In this document: one piece after another, positions 58,401-64,000 of the stretch
Layout: every line of letters begins with the position of its first letter
Position numbering within the stretch: the stretch's first letter is position 1
Assembly: GCA_037013685.1 (NCBI GenBank)
Contig: CM072886.1
Coordinates: 67,222,433-67,286,432, forward strand
DNA: 64,000 nucleotides
Direction of reading: 5' to 3'
DNA from: Acridotheres tristis
Lineage: Eukaryota; Chordata; Aves; Passeriformes; Sturnidae
Position numbers and translations under genes: made by a program
Notes under the pieces: model-generated
Told to the model about the DNA's origin: nothing
The model's database searches: none
Seen by the model: the letters and a program-made list of their open reading frames with translations, nothing else

Positions 58401-61400
58401 TGCTCTAGAAATTATAATCTATAAAATTACTACCTGTAACAGGAGACTGTTCTTACCCTGCAAAGACAATATTCTATCACTTGAAGTAGGATGAGGAAGA
58501 TGACATTAACAGACACACATCACATAGAGAATTAGAAACAGAGCTATTCCAGACATTTCAAGTCACCTGCATGTATTTGAATTTGATTTACCCGAATTCA
58601 TAGGTTTAACAGAACTCCATACATATATTTGAAAAAATATGCTTGAGAGCAATGTAAAGCAAAAGTGTGAAATAGATTTGTTACAAAACAGCAATGTGAC
58701 AATAGCAAAACCTGGTGTGATACCATCCCGGTATCACACTACCAAGCAAAAACAGTCATGCAGTAGCATTTAATTGGACAAAAGAAAACCATTTCAAAAT
58801 TAATCATCAATCTAGTTTGCTAACAGAATCACTAATGAAAAATTGTGTTGGCTCTATATAATCTCTTTAAATTCAAATGTAACAAAACTCGAAAGTCTGA
58901 AGCAAAGGGACACATTTATGACAGACTAGCATCAGTTTTTAGCTTCTCAAATTCCCAGTCTGACTCAGAATTGAATATACCTCAGGTGATAGTTTTTGTT
59001 TTACTTTTAGAGAAAATGAATTTAACAGACATAATGTCAGCAGCACAGACTTATTCAGCCTGAATCCAATCCTGGATCATTAACATGCTCATTCTAGAAT
59101 GAGCCTTAGGGAATGAAGCATAAAAATAATCTACAGGAAGAAAAATACCAAAACCAAATCAAAAAACTAGGCATCAGCCAGATTAGGATCCTTTCAGCCA
59201 GGTAATTTCAGCCACACTATCCTCACTTATGTATTAAGAAAGGTAGCAGACAAAAGGCCAACTATAGTACAAGCTCTCTATCATGCAGGCATTCCCACAG
59301 GCCACATATCTAAACACGAGTGAGAAAGAGAAGAAAGGAACAGTGCTGTAAGAGCCAGCAGTGCTTCTTTTGTATGGACTTCCTGAAAATAATGAAAAAT
59401 GTGCTTGTAGTTGTAACTGCAAAAAAGCTGTTGCCATGGCAAACTAGAGAGCCAAATCTAAACCTCAAATTCATTCATGATATCTGTGTTTTAAAGACAT
59501 TACAGCATCTTCATTACCTGCCAATAGAGATGTCATACCTACATGTTTTCGTATGAGTGAGTGACTGAAGAGTAATTTCCCTAACTTTTTCCTTTTGTTT
59601 AAATAAGAAGAAACTGCAGCCTTATGTTCATTGCAAAGAACATTTCAGAAAAAAATATACTGAAAGAAAATTAATTTTCTAATTTTCCTAATGACTTCTG
59701 TGTGGGACCCGATTTCCTCATGACAATGAAATACGTCTTAACTACAAATATATAAACAGCCACCCTTTTAGGAATGCTACTTTCTAGGTTGCAATTAGAA
59801 TTACAGGAAATAAACCAGCTGAACTCCCTGACACTGACAAGTGGGTCAAGTTGAGATAAACCCTGCTCCCCTCAGCTCCGTTTACAGCTCCATTCAGCTG
59901 CCGAAACAAACATCCTGTTGAACATCTCCTCTGCAGAGTCACTGTCAAACTGTCAGCCAAGCTAACAGAACAGGCAGAGACACACGGGGATCTGATAAAG
60001 CTATTCTATTTTCCCAGAAATTAAACCAAACAAGGAAGGGTTCTGGTCTATTTGAGCTCTTATTTTCTTAGTAAACAACCTCTAAATCATAAAATACAAT
60101 AAACATTTAGGACTGCTTTTTATCCTTTCCATTGCTTATTTAAGAAAATATTAATACTCATTTAAATGTGAGGAGTCTGACAATACATTTAAGATCAGAC
60201 AGAACTTCCTGGTCCTAACTAATGAAAAAAGCTGCACAATGATCAGTAATGCGGGTTTCCATAATCAAGGTAACATATTTGAAGTAAATATTGTTAAATG
60301 TATGTGAGTTTTAAAAAGCATGTATAAAAGCTGTAGAGGAGTATGAAGTAAATAGAGAAGCAAGTGTCATACCTTCTAATGTAATCCTCCTACAAAAAGT
60401 TTTCCTGTACTAATTTAGGGAGACTTAAGAGAAATAACTGCTCACAAGTAGCTCTGTTATGTAAGTACAATGCAATGGCCCTGCAGTTTATGAAGCATAA
60501 CCACTGGGGTTAGAAGACGTGTTCTAAGATACCTGAAGGGGGAAATTGAGAGTCTAACTTTTTTGCCCTCAAAAACCCTGTATCTTTGGAAAATAAATTA
60601 GATTTTAGAAATCTTCTCAAAGCAAGAGAGTTAAAAAATATCTAAACCAAAATGAACCAATTCAGAAAATTTAATCATATTGGAAGACAGAAAAAATGTA
60701 TTCAGTCAGGGTCTTCCCTTGAGCCACTTTTCACCTGTGACAGTTGTATGCTTAGCATCAAATAACAGAAGTGTGCAGAACAATGGCTATGTATCTAAGA
60801 GTTTGGGCTGAAACAATTGTTCAGCTTTCAAATATAAACTACTCCTCACATAGCTTTGTTGAAACGCATACAAATTCTAGTTGCACTTTTTTAAAGGAGA
60901 CATAAAAATTTTTAAGACATAAAAATTCACCCCTACATGTGTAAGGGCAGAAAAGTGCCATTCCATCGTCTTGCACAATCGTTGTCTAGCCAGATTACAT
61001 TATTAACTTAATGTTCTCCTGTTAAAAAGCTTGGATTTCATAACTGCATGCTGAAGAATTAATGGAGGGGTTGTTTGCTTGGAGGTTTTTGTTTGGTGGT
61101 TTGTTGTTGGTTTTTTTAAATCTGCACCTGAGCTGTTTCCCTAGAAAAATGCTAATAATGCTTACTCTTAATTCTCAGCATCTTTCATTTGAGAAAACTG
61201 TAGTGATCGAACGTTCTGGAAAAAGCTTTGACATCTGGCAGTAGGGCTGGATGATTGCATCAAAGAAGTCATTTTTTTCTTCTTGCTATTGGGAGCCAAA
61301 TTCAACTTAACAAGTTGATTGTACCTATCACAAGTTCAAGTCTTACAAAATTTATGTAGTTTTTCCAGCTATACTCTTTCAAAAATATCCTACATAAGGA

Positions 61401-63110
61401 AGAAGAACAGGCAAATAAGTAGTTCTGCATTCAAAACTGAAATTCATATGCAGTAAGAGTGAAAAGAAGCAAAAGAGAATCGACTGAAAAGAAACAAAAA
61501 TACTTTTGCACAGGCATTTAATATGACATTTCAACAGAGAAATGTGTATTAAAATGCTGCAGCAGGCATCTGTGACCTGTACTGCATTCTCATTCAGAAT
61601 TTGGGTTCACAATTTAAAAACTAAGTATTATATTGATGTTGCCCTTGAACTTCAGTGTTATAGTTTTGAATTTATAAGAGTGAGGCTTTAAGTCTCTAAT
61701 TTTCTTAATTTTATTAATATTTCTCACATTACTACTTGCTCATTGACCTCCTCATTTATCAGAAAATCAGTCTCCAAAGGCAAAATGCTACTAAGAGGTG
61801 GAAGAAAATTACTCCGTTGTGCTCAGCTTTTCTAAAACCTCATAACATTCATGGTTTGCCTTATATTTCTTCAAATCCTACTAAGTATTTGCTGATCAAA
61901 AAAAAAAAAAAATCTTATAAGGTAACACTGTTAGCACTACTTTTTATCTATAGGAGCAACTCGTTGAGAACAGAACTCTCATTCTTTTAGAGATAGTCCA
62001 TATGCAAAGCAGATTTAGTTGTGAAAAACAAGCCACATTTCAATATTTATTCGGGATTATGTTTGAGAGAATTTAATAAAAAAATAGGATTTCAATATTC
62101 TCAAGATGTGTAAGAATTATAAAGAAAGCCGGTTACTTTTCCTCGCATTTAATGAAAACAGCTTAAAAAGGTCAAAGAATGCCAAATAATGGTTCTTCTC
62201 AGTCTTTTCCTACGAGTACCACCACATTTGCCAGGTTTTCTGCTAAATTCTTTAATACTTTTGTTATTAAACCTAGTCAGATTTTGGCCAAAGAGATCAA
62301 TGACCAGGATGGATAATCAGCATAGTGGTAAAAGACAAACCTATTGGAGATGGTTTCCTGGGCACTGTTGCTGTCTTATCCAGACCAGAGCCTCACTAGA
62401 CAAGACTACAGTAGCCTATAACGAGGTGTGACCTGTGAGACATTTGATGCTTTAAGAGTGTGACTGCGTGTGTCTATATACACAATACATATATATATAC
62501 AACAATAGCAACTACAATACTCTCACTACGGCACTGCATTCTCCCAGTGGCAAGCAGAACAGAAAGACTCTCTGATTTCCCAAAGTAACAAGTGTCTGGA
62601 TATTCACATAAATATTCATGTAAATATTACCATCTGACTATTGAATAGGGCATAATGAAAATCAAGTTTTTTTCTGTTGCTACAGTTTGCAAGTCATCTT
62701 AATATTAACTCCAGTTTAACATTTCTCTTTCTTGCATTTGTGGTCTAAGCAATTTGATCAAACGCCTTCAATTCCTGTAAGATACAGCTGGTGACATCTT
62801 TTGCAAATAAACCACATCAATCAGTTCTAGCTTGTGACCAACACAACACAGATTTTTGGACTCATTACACAATTTTAGTAGAGACTGAGAAGAGAAACAA
62901 TATTTTTTTAATTCTTAAATTCAACCATATATGCAGTTAAGTATTTCTTTTTATACTGTAATTAGTAAGTGCAAAGCATCTTTACCTGACAAAGCATCTT
63001 GTGCTTCAAAAAATGTGCTGAGACCTCCTTTCACATAAGCTAGACTTCCTTCGTTTTTCTTATTGGCTTGTTTCTTCAAATTCACAACAGCCGTTTTGAG
63101 CTGATCAAAA
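7325..63110 (-). CDS. EXOC2: EXOC2 (exocyst complex component 2, Sec5), internal part, 18 exons
   Basis: Sec5 is a subunit of the eight-protein exocyst, which tethers secretory vesicles to the plasma membrane before SNARE fusion. It belongs to the Sec3/Sec5/Sec6/Sec8 half, is an effector of Ral GTPases, and is reported to recruit TBK1. The join, written high to low, is 63110-62986, 51521-51441, 47587-47442, 47344-47263, 46758-46656, 43728-43610, 32501-32376, 29229-29105, 25777-25709, 25448-25291, 22241-22120, 18672-18611, 16367-16287, 15356-15297, 14448-14387, 13475-13409, 11488-11372, 7466-7325. It gives 615 full codons with no stop and no frame break, co-linear with mammalian residues ~180-794 (recalled, not searched). 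The part present is the start of the conserved Sec5 helical region and most of the C-terminal rod. The N-terminal TIG domain and the last ~130 residues are outside. No disabling change is seen, so the gene looks intact. Confidence 0.97.
8436..8475. repeat. (CA)n microsatellite with imperfect extension
   Basis: Seven CA units (8436-8449), then CC-ACCC-ACACAT-GTACACGTATATATG. It is a degenerate purine/pyrimidine alternation, likely length-variable between individuals. Confidence 0.8.
9572..9603. repeat. 9-bp tandem repeat, 3.6 copies
   Basis: The unit CAGTTACTA is repeated perfectly three times (9572-9598), followed by CAGTT. It lies in an intron and is a small minisatellite seed. Confidence 0.85.
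11372..11488 (-). CDS. EXOC2: EXOC2 exon Q (residues ~708-746)
   Basis: 117 bp, 39 codons, acceptor CTTTTTAG, donor CAA|GTAAGT. It encodes [20 protein letters not shown], then [19 protein letters not shown]. The [21 protein letters not shown] stretch is strongly conserved in vertebrate Sec5. It is symmetric, phase 0 on both sides. Confidence 0.97.
11489..13408 (-). other. EXOC2: EXOC2 intron P-Q
   Basis: 1.9 kb of AT-rich intron with T-runs near 12008 and 12569 (plus strand). Nothing else was recognised. Confidence 0.9.
13409..13475 (-). CDS. EXOC2: EXOC2 exon P (residues ~685-707)
   Basis: 67 bp, acceptor ATTCCTAG, donor TCA|GTAAGT. The first T completes the split histidine codon, then [20 protein letters not shown] and SS follow. 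Two further AGs (after TCTTTC and CATCTCC) would break the frame or drop conserved residues, so the first one is taken as the acceptor. The serine-rich acidic segment is probably a surface loop. Confidence 0.95.
13476..14386 (-). other. EXOC2: EXOC2 intron O-P
   Basis: 911 bp. A 93-codon plus-strand frame (13519-13800) has no recognisable similarity and no regulatory context, and is taken as chance. Confidence 0.9.
14387..14448 (-). CDS. EXOC2: EXOC2 exon O (residues ~665-685)
   Basis: 62 bp, acceptor TTTCCTAG, donor CA|GTAAGT. It encodes [20 protein letters not shown] plus two bases of a histidine codon completed by exon P. The [16 protein letters not shown] motif matches mammalian Sec5. 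The first residues differ from mammals (GFID versus VFIY). Confidence 0.96.
14449..15296 (-). other. EXOC2: EXOC2 intron N-O
   Basis: 848 bp of intron with no repeat or gene recognised. Confidence 0.9.
15297..15356 (-). CDS. EXOC2: EXOC2 exon N (residues ~645-664)
   Basis: 60 bp, exactly 20 codons: [20 protein letters not shown]. Acceptor CATCCTCAG, donor CAG|GTAACT. The start was chosen because it restores the VFQQ.KTQ.. beginning known from mammals. Three more AGs follow in frame 9, 12 and 15 bases into the exon, preceded by GTTTTT. The exon is symmetric and skippable without a frame shift. Confidence 0.95.
15357..16286 (-). other. EXOC2: EXOC2 intron M-N
   Basis: 930 bp. Its acceptor end (toward 15357) has a poor pyrimidine tract (ATATGCTTACATCCTCAG on the minus strand), which matters for the tandem acceptor reported for exon N. 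Nothing else was recognised. Confidence 0.9.
16287..16367 (-). CDS. EXOC2: EXOC2 exon M (residues ~618-644)
   Basis: 81 bp, exactly 27 codons, acceptor CTTTCAG, donor AGT|GTAAGT. It encodes [20 protein letters not shown], then CKPGEAS. The QFEQC and CKPGEAS motifs match mammalian Sec5. Both boundaries are in phase 0, so skipping this exon would not shift the frame. Confidence 0.97.
16368..18610 (-). other. EXOC2: EXOC2 intron L-M
   Basis: 2.2 kb. It contains an A16 run at 16490-16505. No gene or recognisable transposon was seen. Confidence 0.9.
18611..18672 (-). CDS. EXOC2: EXOC2 exon L (residues ~597-617)
   Basis: 62 bp, acceptor CCTACAG, donor TTG|GTAGGT. After the AT that completes a split codon it encodes [20 protein letters not shown], matching mammals with one I-to-V change. 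It joins exon M in phase 0. Confidence 0.96.
18673..22119 (-). other. EXOC2: EXOC2 intron K-L
   Basis: 3.4 kb. It contains a 125-codon minus-strand frame at 20326-20703 that I do not recognise. That frame has no splice or coding support and is not annotated as a gene. Confidence 0.9.
22120..22241 (-). CDS. EXOC2: EXOC2 exon K (residues ~556-597)
   Basis: 122 bp, acceptor TTTTCCAG, donor GAAG|GTAATA. It encodes [20 protein letters not shown], then [20 protein letters not shown]. The LEIPND and LILDLRVRC motifs match mammalian Sec5. The final G joins AT of exon L to give aspartate where mammals have glutamate. Confidence 0.97.
22242..25290 (-). other. EXOC2: EXOC2 intron J-K
   Basis: 3.0 kb. 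It contains a T8 run followed by a GTTT tandem (22562-22587) and a slightly GC-richer patch around 23820-24260. No exon or known repeat was recognised. Confidence 0.9.
25291..25448 (-). CDS. EXOC2: EXOC2 exon J (residues ~504-556)
   Basis: 158 bp, the longest exon here. Acceptor TGATGCAG, donor AG|GTAAAT. It encodes [20 protein letters not shown], then [20 protein letters not shown] and an IQTVR end. It lies in the C-terminal helical rod. The acceptor has a poor pyrimidine tract, but the exon and its frame are clear. Confidence 0.97.
25709..25777 (-). CDS. EXOC2: EXOC2 exon I (residues ~482-503)
   Basis: 69 bp, acceptor TTTCACAAG, donor AAG|GTAAGT. It encodes [20 protein letters not shown] then DFK, a short, very basic segment between helical domains. 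By recalled comparison it is one residue longer than the mammalian segment (SKKNARQ versus SKNVRQ). A 260-bp intron separates it from exon J. Confidence 0.95.
25778..29104 (-). other. EXOC2: EXOC2 intron H-I
   Basis: 3.3 kb. It includes a short TA run (25931-25941) and a small C/G-richer patch at 27550-27680. Nothing was recognised as a gene. Confidence 0.9.
29105..29229 (-). CDS. EXOC2: EXOC2 exon H (residues ~440-481)
   Basis: 125 bp, acceptor CATCTAG, donor GAG|GTAAGG. It encodes [20 protein letters not shown], then [21 protein letters not shown]. The [15 protein letters not shown] motif is diagnostic of Sec5. It continues directly into TAEKSGQ of exon I in phase 0. Confidence 0.97.
29230..32375 (-). 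other. EXOC2: EXOC2 intron G-H
   Basis: 3.1 kb. The acceptor side of exon H is near 29230. Close to exon G there is a GTGTGTG/G-run (32324-32340). A moderately GC-richer stretch (30490-30860) was inspected for a decayed gene, but none was recognised. Confidence 0.9.
32376..32501 (-). CDS. EXOC2: EXOC2 exon G (residues ~398-440), serine-rich loop
   Basis: 126 bp, acceptor CTGCCCAG, donor GATG|GTAGGC. It encodes [20 protein letters not shown], then [21 protein letters not shown]. This polar, serine-rich segment is probably a flexible linker between helical domains. Its second half is strictly conserved with mammals and contains serines known as phosphosites in human Sec5. The first half is more variable (SDVRPSPI here). 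The last G pairs with CT of exon H to give alanine where mammals have threonine. Confidence 0.97.
33386..33414 (-). repeat. Possible decayed CR1 LINE 3' fragment
   Basis: AGAATTATAGAACAGTCCAG followed by GCTGGAAAG resembles the reverse complement of the CR1 LINE 3' end (the ...ATAGAATGG..TTGGAAGGG signature of bird genomes). It is only about 30 bp and diverged, so it may be coincidence. Confidence 0.25.
36076..36700. other. GC-richer island inside the long intron
   Basis: Two stretches (36076-36240 and 36480-36690) have clearly higher GC and more CpG than the AT-rich surroundings. Examples are GGTCCGGCAGGCAG, GGGCGGCAG and GCGCCTGGAGCCCGCACCG. A 146-codon minus-strand frame (36448-36888) crosses the second stretch, but its product is cysteine-rich and unrecognised. 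An AATAAA occurs at 36216. It could be an old transposon fragment, a regulatory element or an unannotated noncoding exon. Confidence 0.4.
37554..37567. repeat. T14 homopolymer after CT repeat
   Basis: CTCTCTCTCACTA then fourteen T. Low complexity. Confidence 0.8.
40324..40348. repeat. A25 homopolymer
   Basis: Twenty-five A, the longest homopolymer in the window. It could mark an old retroposed tail, but no body with matching target duplication is visible upstream. Confidence 0.85.
42899..42926. repeat. 9-bp stem-loop followed by T6
   Basis: AGCCTTCCA (42899-42907), loop CCTGC, TGGAAGGCT (42913-42921), then more T. It looks like a bacterial terminator, but in vertebrate intronic DNA it has no such role. 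Confidence 0.6.
43610..43728 (-). CDS. EXOC2: EXOC2 exon F (residues ~358-398), GC donor
   Basis: 119 bp, acceptor TTTTACAG. It encodes YLSDLH, then [20 protein letters not shown] and the [10 protein letters not shown] end. Only the boundary CAA AAA G|GCAAGG keeps the reading frame into exon G, giving the K-G-N junction of mammalian Sec5. The donor dinucleotide is therefore GC (43609-43608) in an otherwise ideal consensus. No GT donor nearby gives the right frame. Confidence 0.95.
43729..46655 (-). other. EXOC2: EXOC2 intron E-F
   Basis: 2.9 kb. It contains an A/C-rich low-complexity tract (45403-45500). Nothing else was recognised. Confidence 0.9.
45403..45500. repeat. A/C-rich low-complexity tract
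   Basis: About 100 bases that are nearly free of T and G, built from degenerate AAC/AACC units (AAAACAACCAACCAAAACAACC and similar). On the minus strand it is a G/T tract inside the EXOC2 transcript. Confidence 0.75.
46656..46758 (-). CDS. EXOC2: EXOC2 exon E (residues ~324-358)
   Basis: 103 bp, acceptor ATTCCTAG, donor AG|GTAACA. The leading AT completes a split tyrosine codon and the trailing AG opens an arginine codon. It encodes [20 protein letters not shown], then [13 protein letters not shown], matching mammalian Sec5. It lies 504 bp after exon D. Confidence 0.97.
46759..47262 (-). other. EXOC2: EXOC2 intron D-E, 504 bp
   Basis: Short intron with donor GTAAGA and acceptor ATTCCTAG. 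AT-rich, no repeat recognised. Confidence 0.92.
47263..47344 (-). CDS. EXOC2: EXOC2 exon D (residues ~297-324)
   Basis: 82 bp, acceptor TTTTTAAG, donor AAAAAAT|GTAAGA. It encodes [20 protein letters not shown], then EVQVFKK and the first base of a tyrosine codon finished by exon E. The [15 protein letters not shown] motif is a recognisable signature of Sec5 across animals, within the conserved helical domain. Confidence 0.97.
47442..47587 (-). CDS. EXOC2: EXOC2 exon C (residues ~248-296)
   Basis: 146 bp. The acceptor is GAAATAG and the donor AAG|GTATAA, a weaker donor than most in this gene because it lacks the usual A/G at +4/+5. It encodes the highly conserved run [20 protein letters not shown] and, further on, [15 protein letters not shown], in the conserved Sec5 helical domain. 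It is followed after only 97 bp by exon D. Confidence 0.97.
49144..49187. repeat. 22-bp tandem duplication
   Basis: Two adjacent near-identical units, TTGAAATAAATCAAATACTTAT-like (49144-49165 and 49166-49187), differing at a few positions. A partly similar third stretch (ATGTAATTCAATACTT) follows, suggesting a small decayed AT-rich array. Confidence 0.65.
50818..50838. repeat. A21 homopolymer
   Basis: Twenty-one A followed by GAAACC. No retroposon body was recognised. Confidence 0.85.
51441..51521 (-). CDS. EXOC2: EXOC2 exon B (residues ~221-248)
   Basis: 81 bp between acceptor ATTCCAG and donor A|GTAAGT. The leading CA completes an alanine codon begun in exon A, and the final A starts an arginine codon completed in exon C. 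It encodes [20 protein letters not shown] followed by LENVLN, a charged helix matching mammalian Sec5 almost residue for residue. It is isolated between an 11.5 kb and a 3.9 kb intron. Confidence 0.97.
53207..53234. repeat. A16 run within A/G tract
   Basis: Sixteen A, then GAAGAAAAAAG. A low-complexity purine tract on the plus strand, hence pyrimidine-rich in the transcript. Confidence 0.8.
58715..58739. repeat. Perfect 10-bp inverted repeat, 5-nt loop
   Basis: GTGTGATACC (58715-58724), loop ATCCC, GGTATCACAC (58730-58739). Past a 2-base bulge (TA at 58740-58741), a further three base pairs TGG/CCA can form. It is the tightest hairpin noticed in the window. Its function is unknown. Confidence 0.75.
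62476..62500. repeat. TA-rich microsatellite
   Basis: TATATACACAATACATATATATATAC, an imperfect (TA)n/(CA)n stretch next to TGTGTCTA. Probably length-variable. Confidence 0.65.
62986..63110 (-). CDS. EXOC2: EXOC2 exon A (residues ~180-221)
   Basis: 125 bp. The acceptor is TTTTCAG and the donor G|GTAAAG. The exon begins with the third base of a split codon and ends with the first base of the next. It encodes [20 protein letters not shown], then a glycine/serine turn and the [11 protein letters not shown] segment, nearly identical to mammalian Sec5. In exocyst structures this region is part of the long N-terminal helix used for core bundling with the other subunits (known of the family). The exon encoding residues before ~180 was not found in the remaining 890 bases. 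Confidence 0.97.
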
Positions 63111-64000
63111 CTGAAAACAAACAAGAAAACCTCAGAGATATTCAAACAATAAAGTCAGCTAATAAATAAACAGAACAAACTACTTGGAAAATAAAGCCAC
63201 TTCCTTTCAGAAAAACTAGTAAGGGTGAAGTAATTGCTAGTAAGTGTGCTTTCCAATAATGAGAGTTTATTCTTAGTCCAAAGATCTCAGTTTTTTAGTT
63301 TCAACCCTAAATAGAGTGCTCCTATCACTTGTGATTGAAGAGATTTCTTTATAATACAAACTAGTCAAGATGTTTCTTCTAAACATGCAACATTGCTCTT
63401 ACTTAACTGTCTGTAGTATATTAAATAGGTGACAGTAGAATTCACTATACTTAGTACACAGTAGATTAACTAGTGAGATGTTAGAAATCTCTTTAATAAT
63501 AGCATTTGTTTAACTCTGCAGCTTTACTCACGATCCTTTCCCACTTTTGTTTCTGAATTCATTCAATGTTTTTATTTTGGTTTGGACATACAGTTCAGAA
63601 TTGAATACCATATTAGTACAAAATAAAGAAAAGCTAAAGATTCCTGCTTTATGAAGGTATGGTTTTTATATGCAATCTGCTGAAATATTTTTGAAAGACA
63701 CTTCATAGGGCAATATTAACTGCCACTCATCGTTGGTATGGTGGCTTTCTTTTTATCTTAGTTTCGTAATATTTCTCAATTTCTGCAAGTTTACATTTGA
63801 TTTCACATCTTTATTTTTTGCAAGCACCTGCAAATAATTGAGAAATATAAAGTTGTGAATAAATCTTCATTAATTGTAGGTAATTTTTTTGTTGATGATG
63901 ATTAATATGACCTCAGTAGTTATATTACTTGATTAACTATAAAAACACCACCATGAAAAAGCTCAGAAATACAAATATAGCAAATAATTTTCATCTTTAA
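63111..64000 (-). other. EXOC2: EXOC2 intron upstream of exon A, partial
   Basis: 890 bp of AT-rich intron ending in the TTTTCAG acceptor of exon A. The preceding exon (mammalian residues ending at ~180) is not visible and must lie past 64000. Confidence 0.88.

Larger units (their letters stand above)
51522..62985 (-). other. EXOC2: EXOC2 intron A-B, 11.5 kb
   Basis: The longest complete intron. It contains A16 (53207-53222) within an A/G tract, A15 (61898-61912), a TA microsatellite (62476-62500) and a perfect 10-bp stem-loop (58715-58739). A GC-moderate stretch at 52760-53160 was checked for coding or repeat identity and gave none. Confidence 0.88.

Noticed and set aside
1..64000. HUS1B-like retrogene nested in EXOC2, as in human
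   Set aside because: No intronless HUS1-like frame on either strand. All long frames were checked.
1..64000. CRISPR array, prokaryotic operon or novel multi-gene system
   Set aside because: No regular spacer-repeat pattern and no adjacent long open frames. The window is intron and exon of one vertebrate gene.

Overview
The window is AT-rich vertebrate nuclear DNA, most likely from a bird. It holds the middle of one protein-coding gene on the minus strand: EXOC2 (Sec5), a subunit of the exocyst vesicle-tethering complex. Eighteen coding exons are visible between 63110 and 7325. Each is bounded by AG acceptors and GT (once GC) donors, and each is in phase with the next. Together they give 1847 coding bases, about residues 180 to 794 of the 924-residue mammalian protein. 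The N-terminal Ral-binding TIG domain lies beyond position 64000. The last ~130 residues and the 3' UTR lie before position 1.

Layout in the direction of transcription, from high to low coordinates: 64000-63111 is intron. Exon A (63110-62986) is followed by an 11.5 kb intron to exon B (51521-51441). Exons C, D and E cluster at 47587-46656, and C and D are separated by only 97 bp. Exon F (43728-43610) ends in a GC donor, and the following intron is 11.1 kb. Exons G (32501), H (29229), I (25777), J (25448), K (22241), L (18672), M (16367), N (15356), O (14448), P (13475), Q (11488) and R (7466-7325) follow. The region 7324-1 is intron again.

The bird assignment rests on three points. The introns are compact and poor in repeats. 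There is no mammalian SINE/LINE1 sequence. A solo LTR at 5213-5777 closely resembles the ERVL-like LTRs common in bird genomes; it lies antisense to EXOC2. The species cannot be named from the sequence alone.

The rest is intronic: homopolymer runs, small tandem repeats, a few perfect short inverted repeats and one GC-richer island (36076-36700). I found no second gene, tRNA, CRISPR array or novel multi-gene system. The open reading frames inside introns look like chance. The most useful observations concern splicing: a GC-AG intron, a run of in-frame acceptor AGs and a near-minimal intron. The antisense LTR and the hairpins come next.
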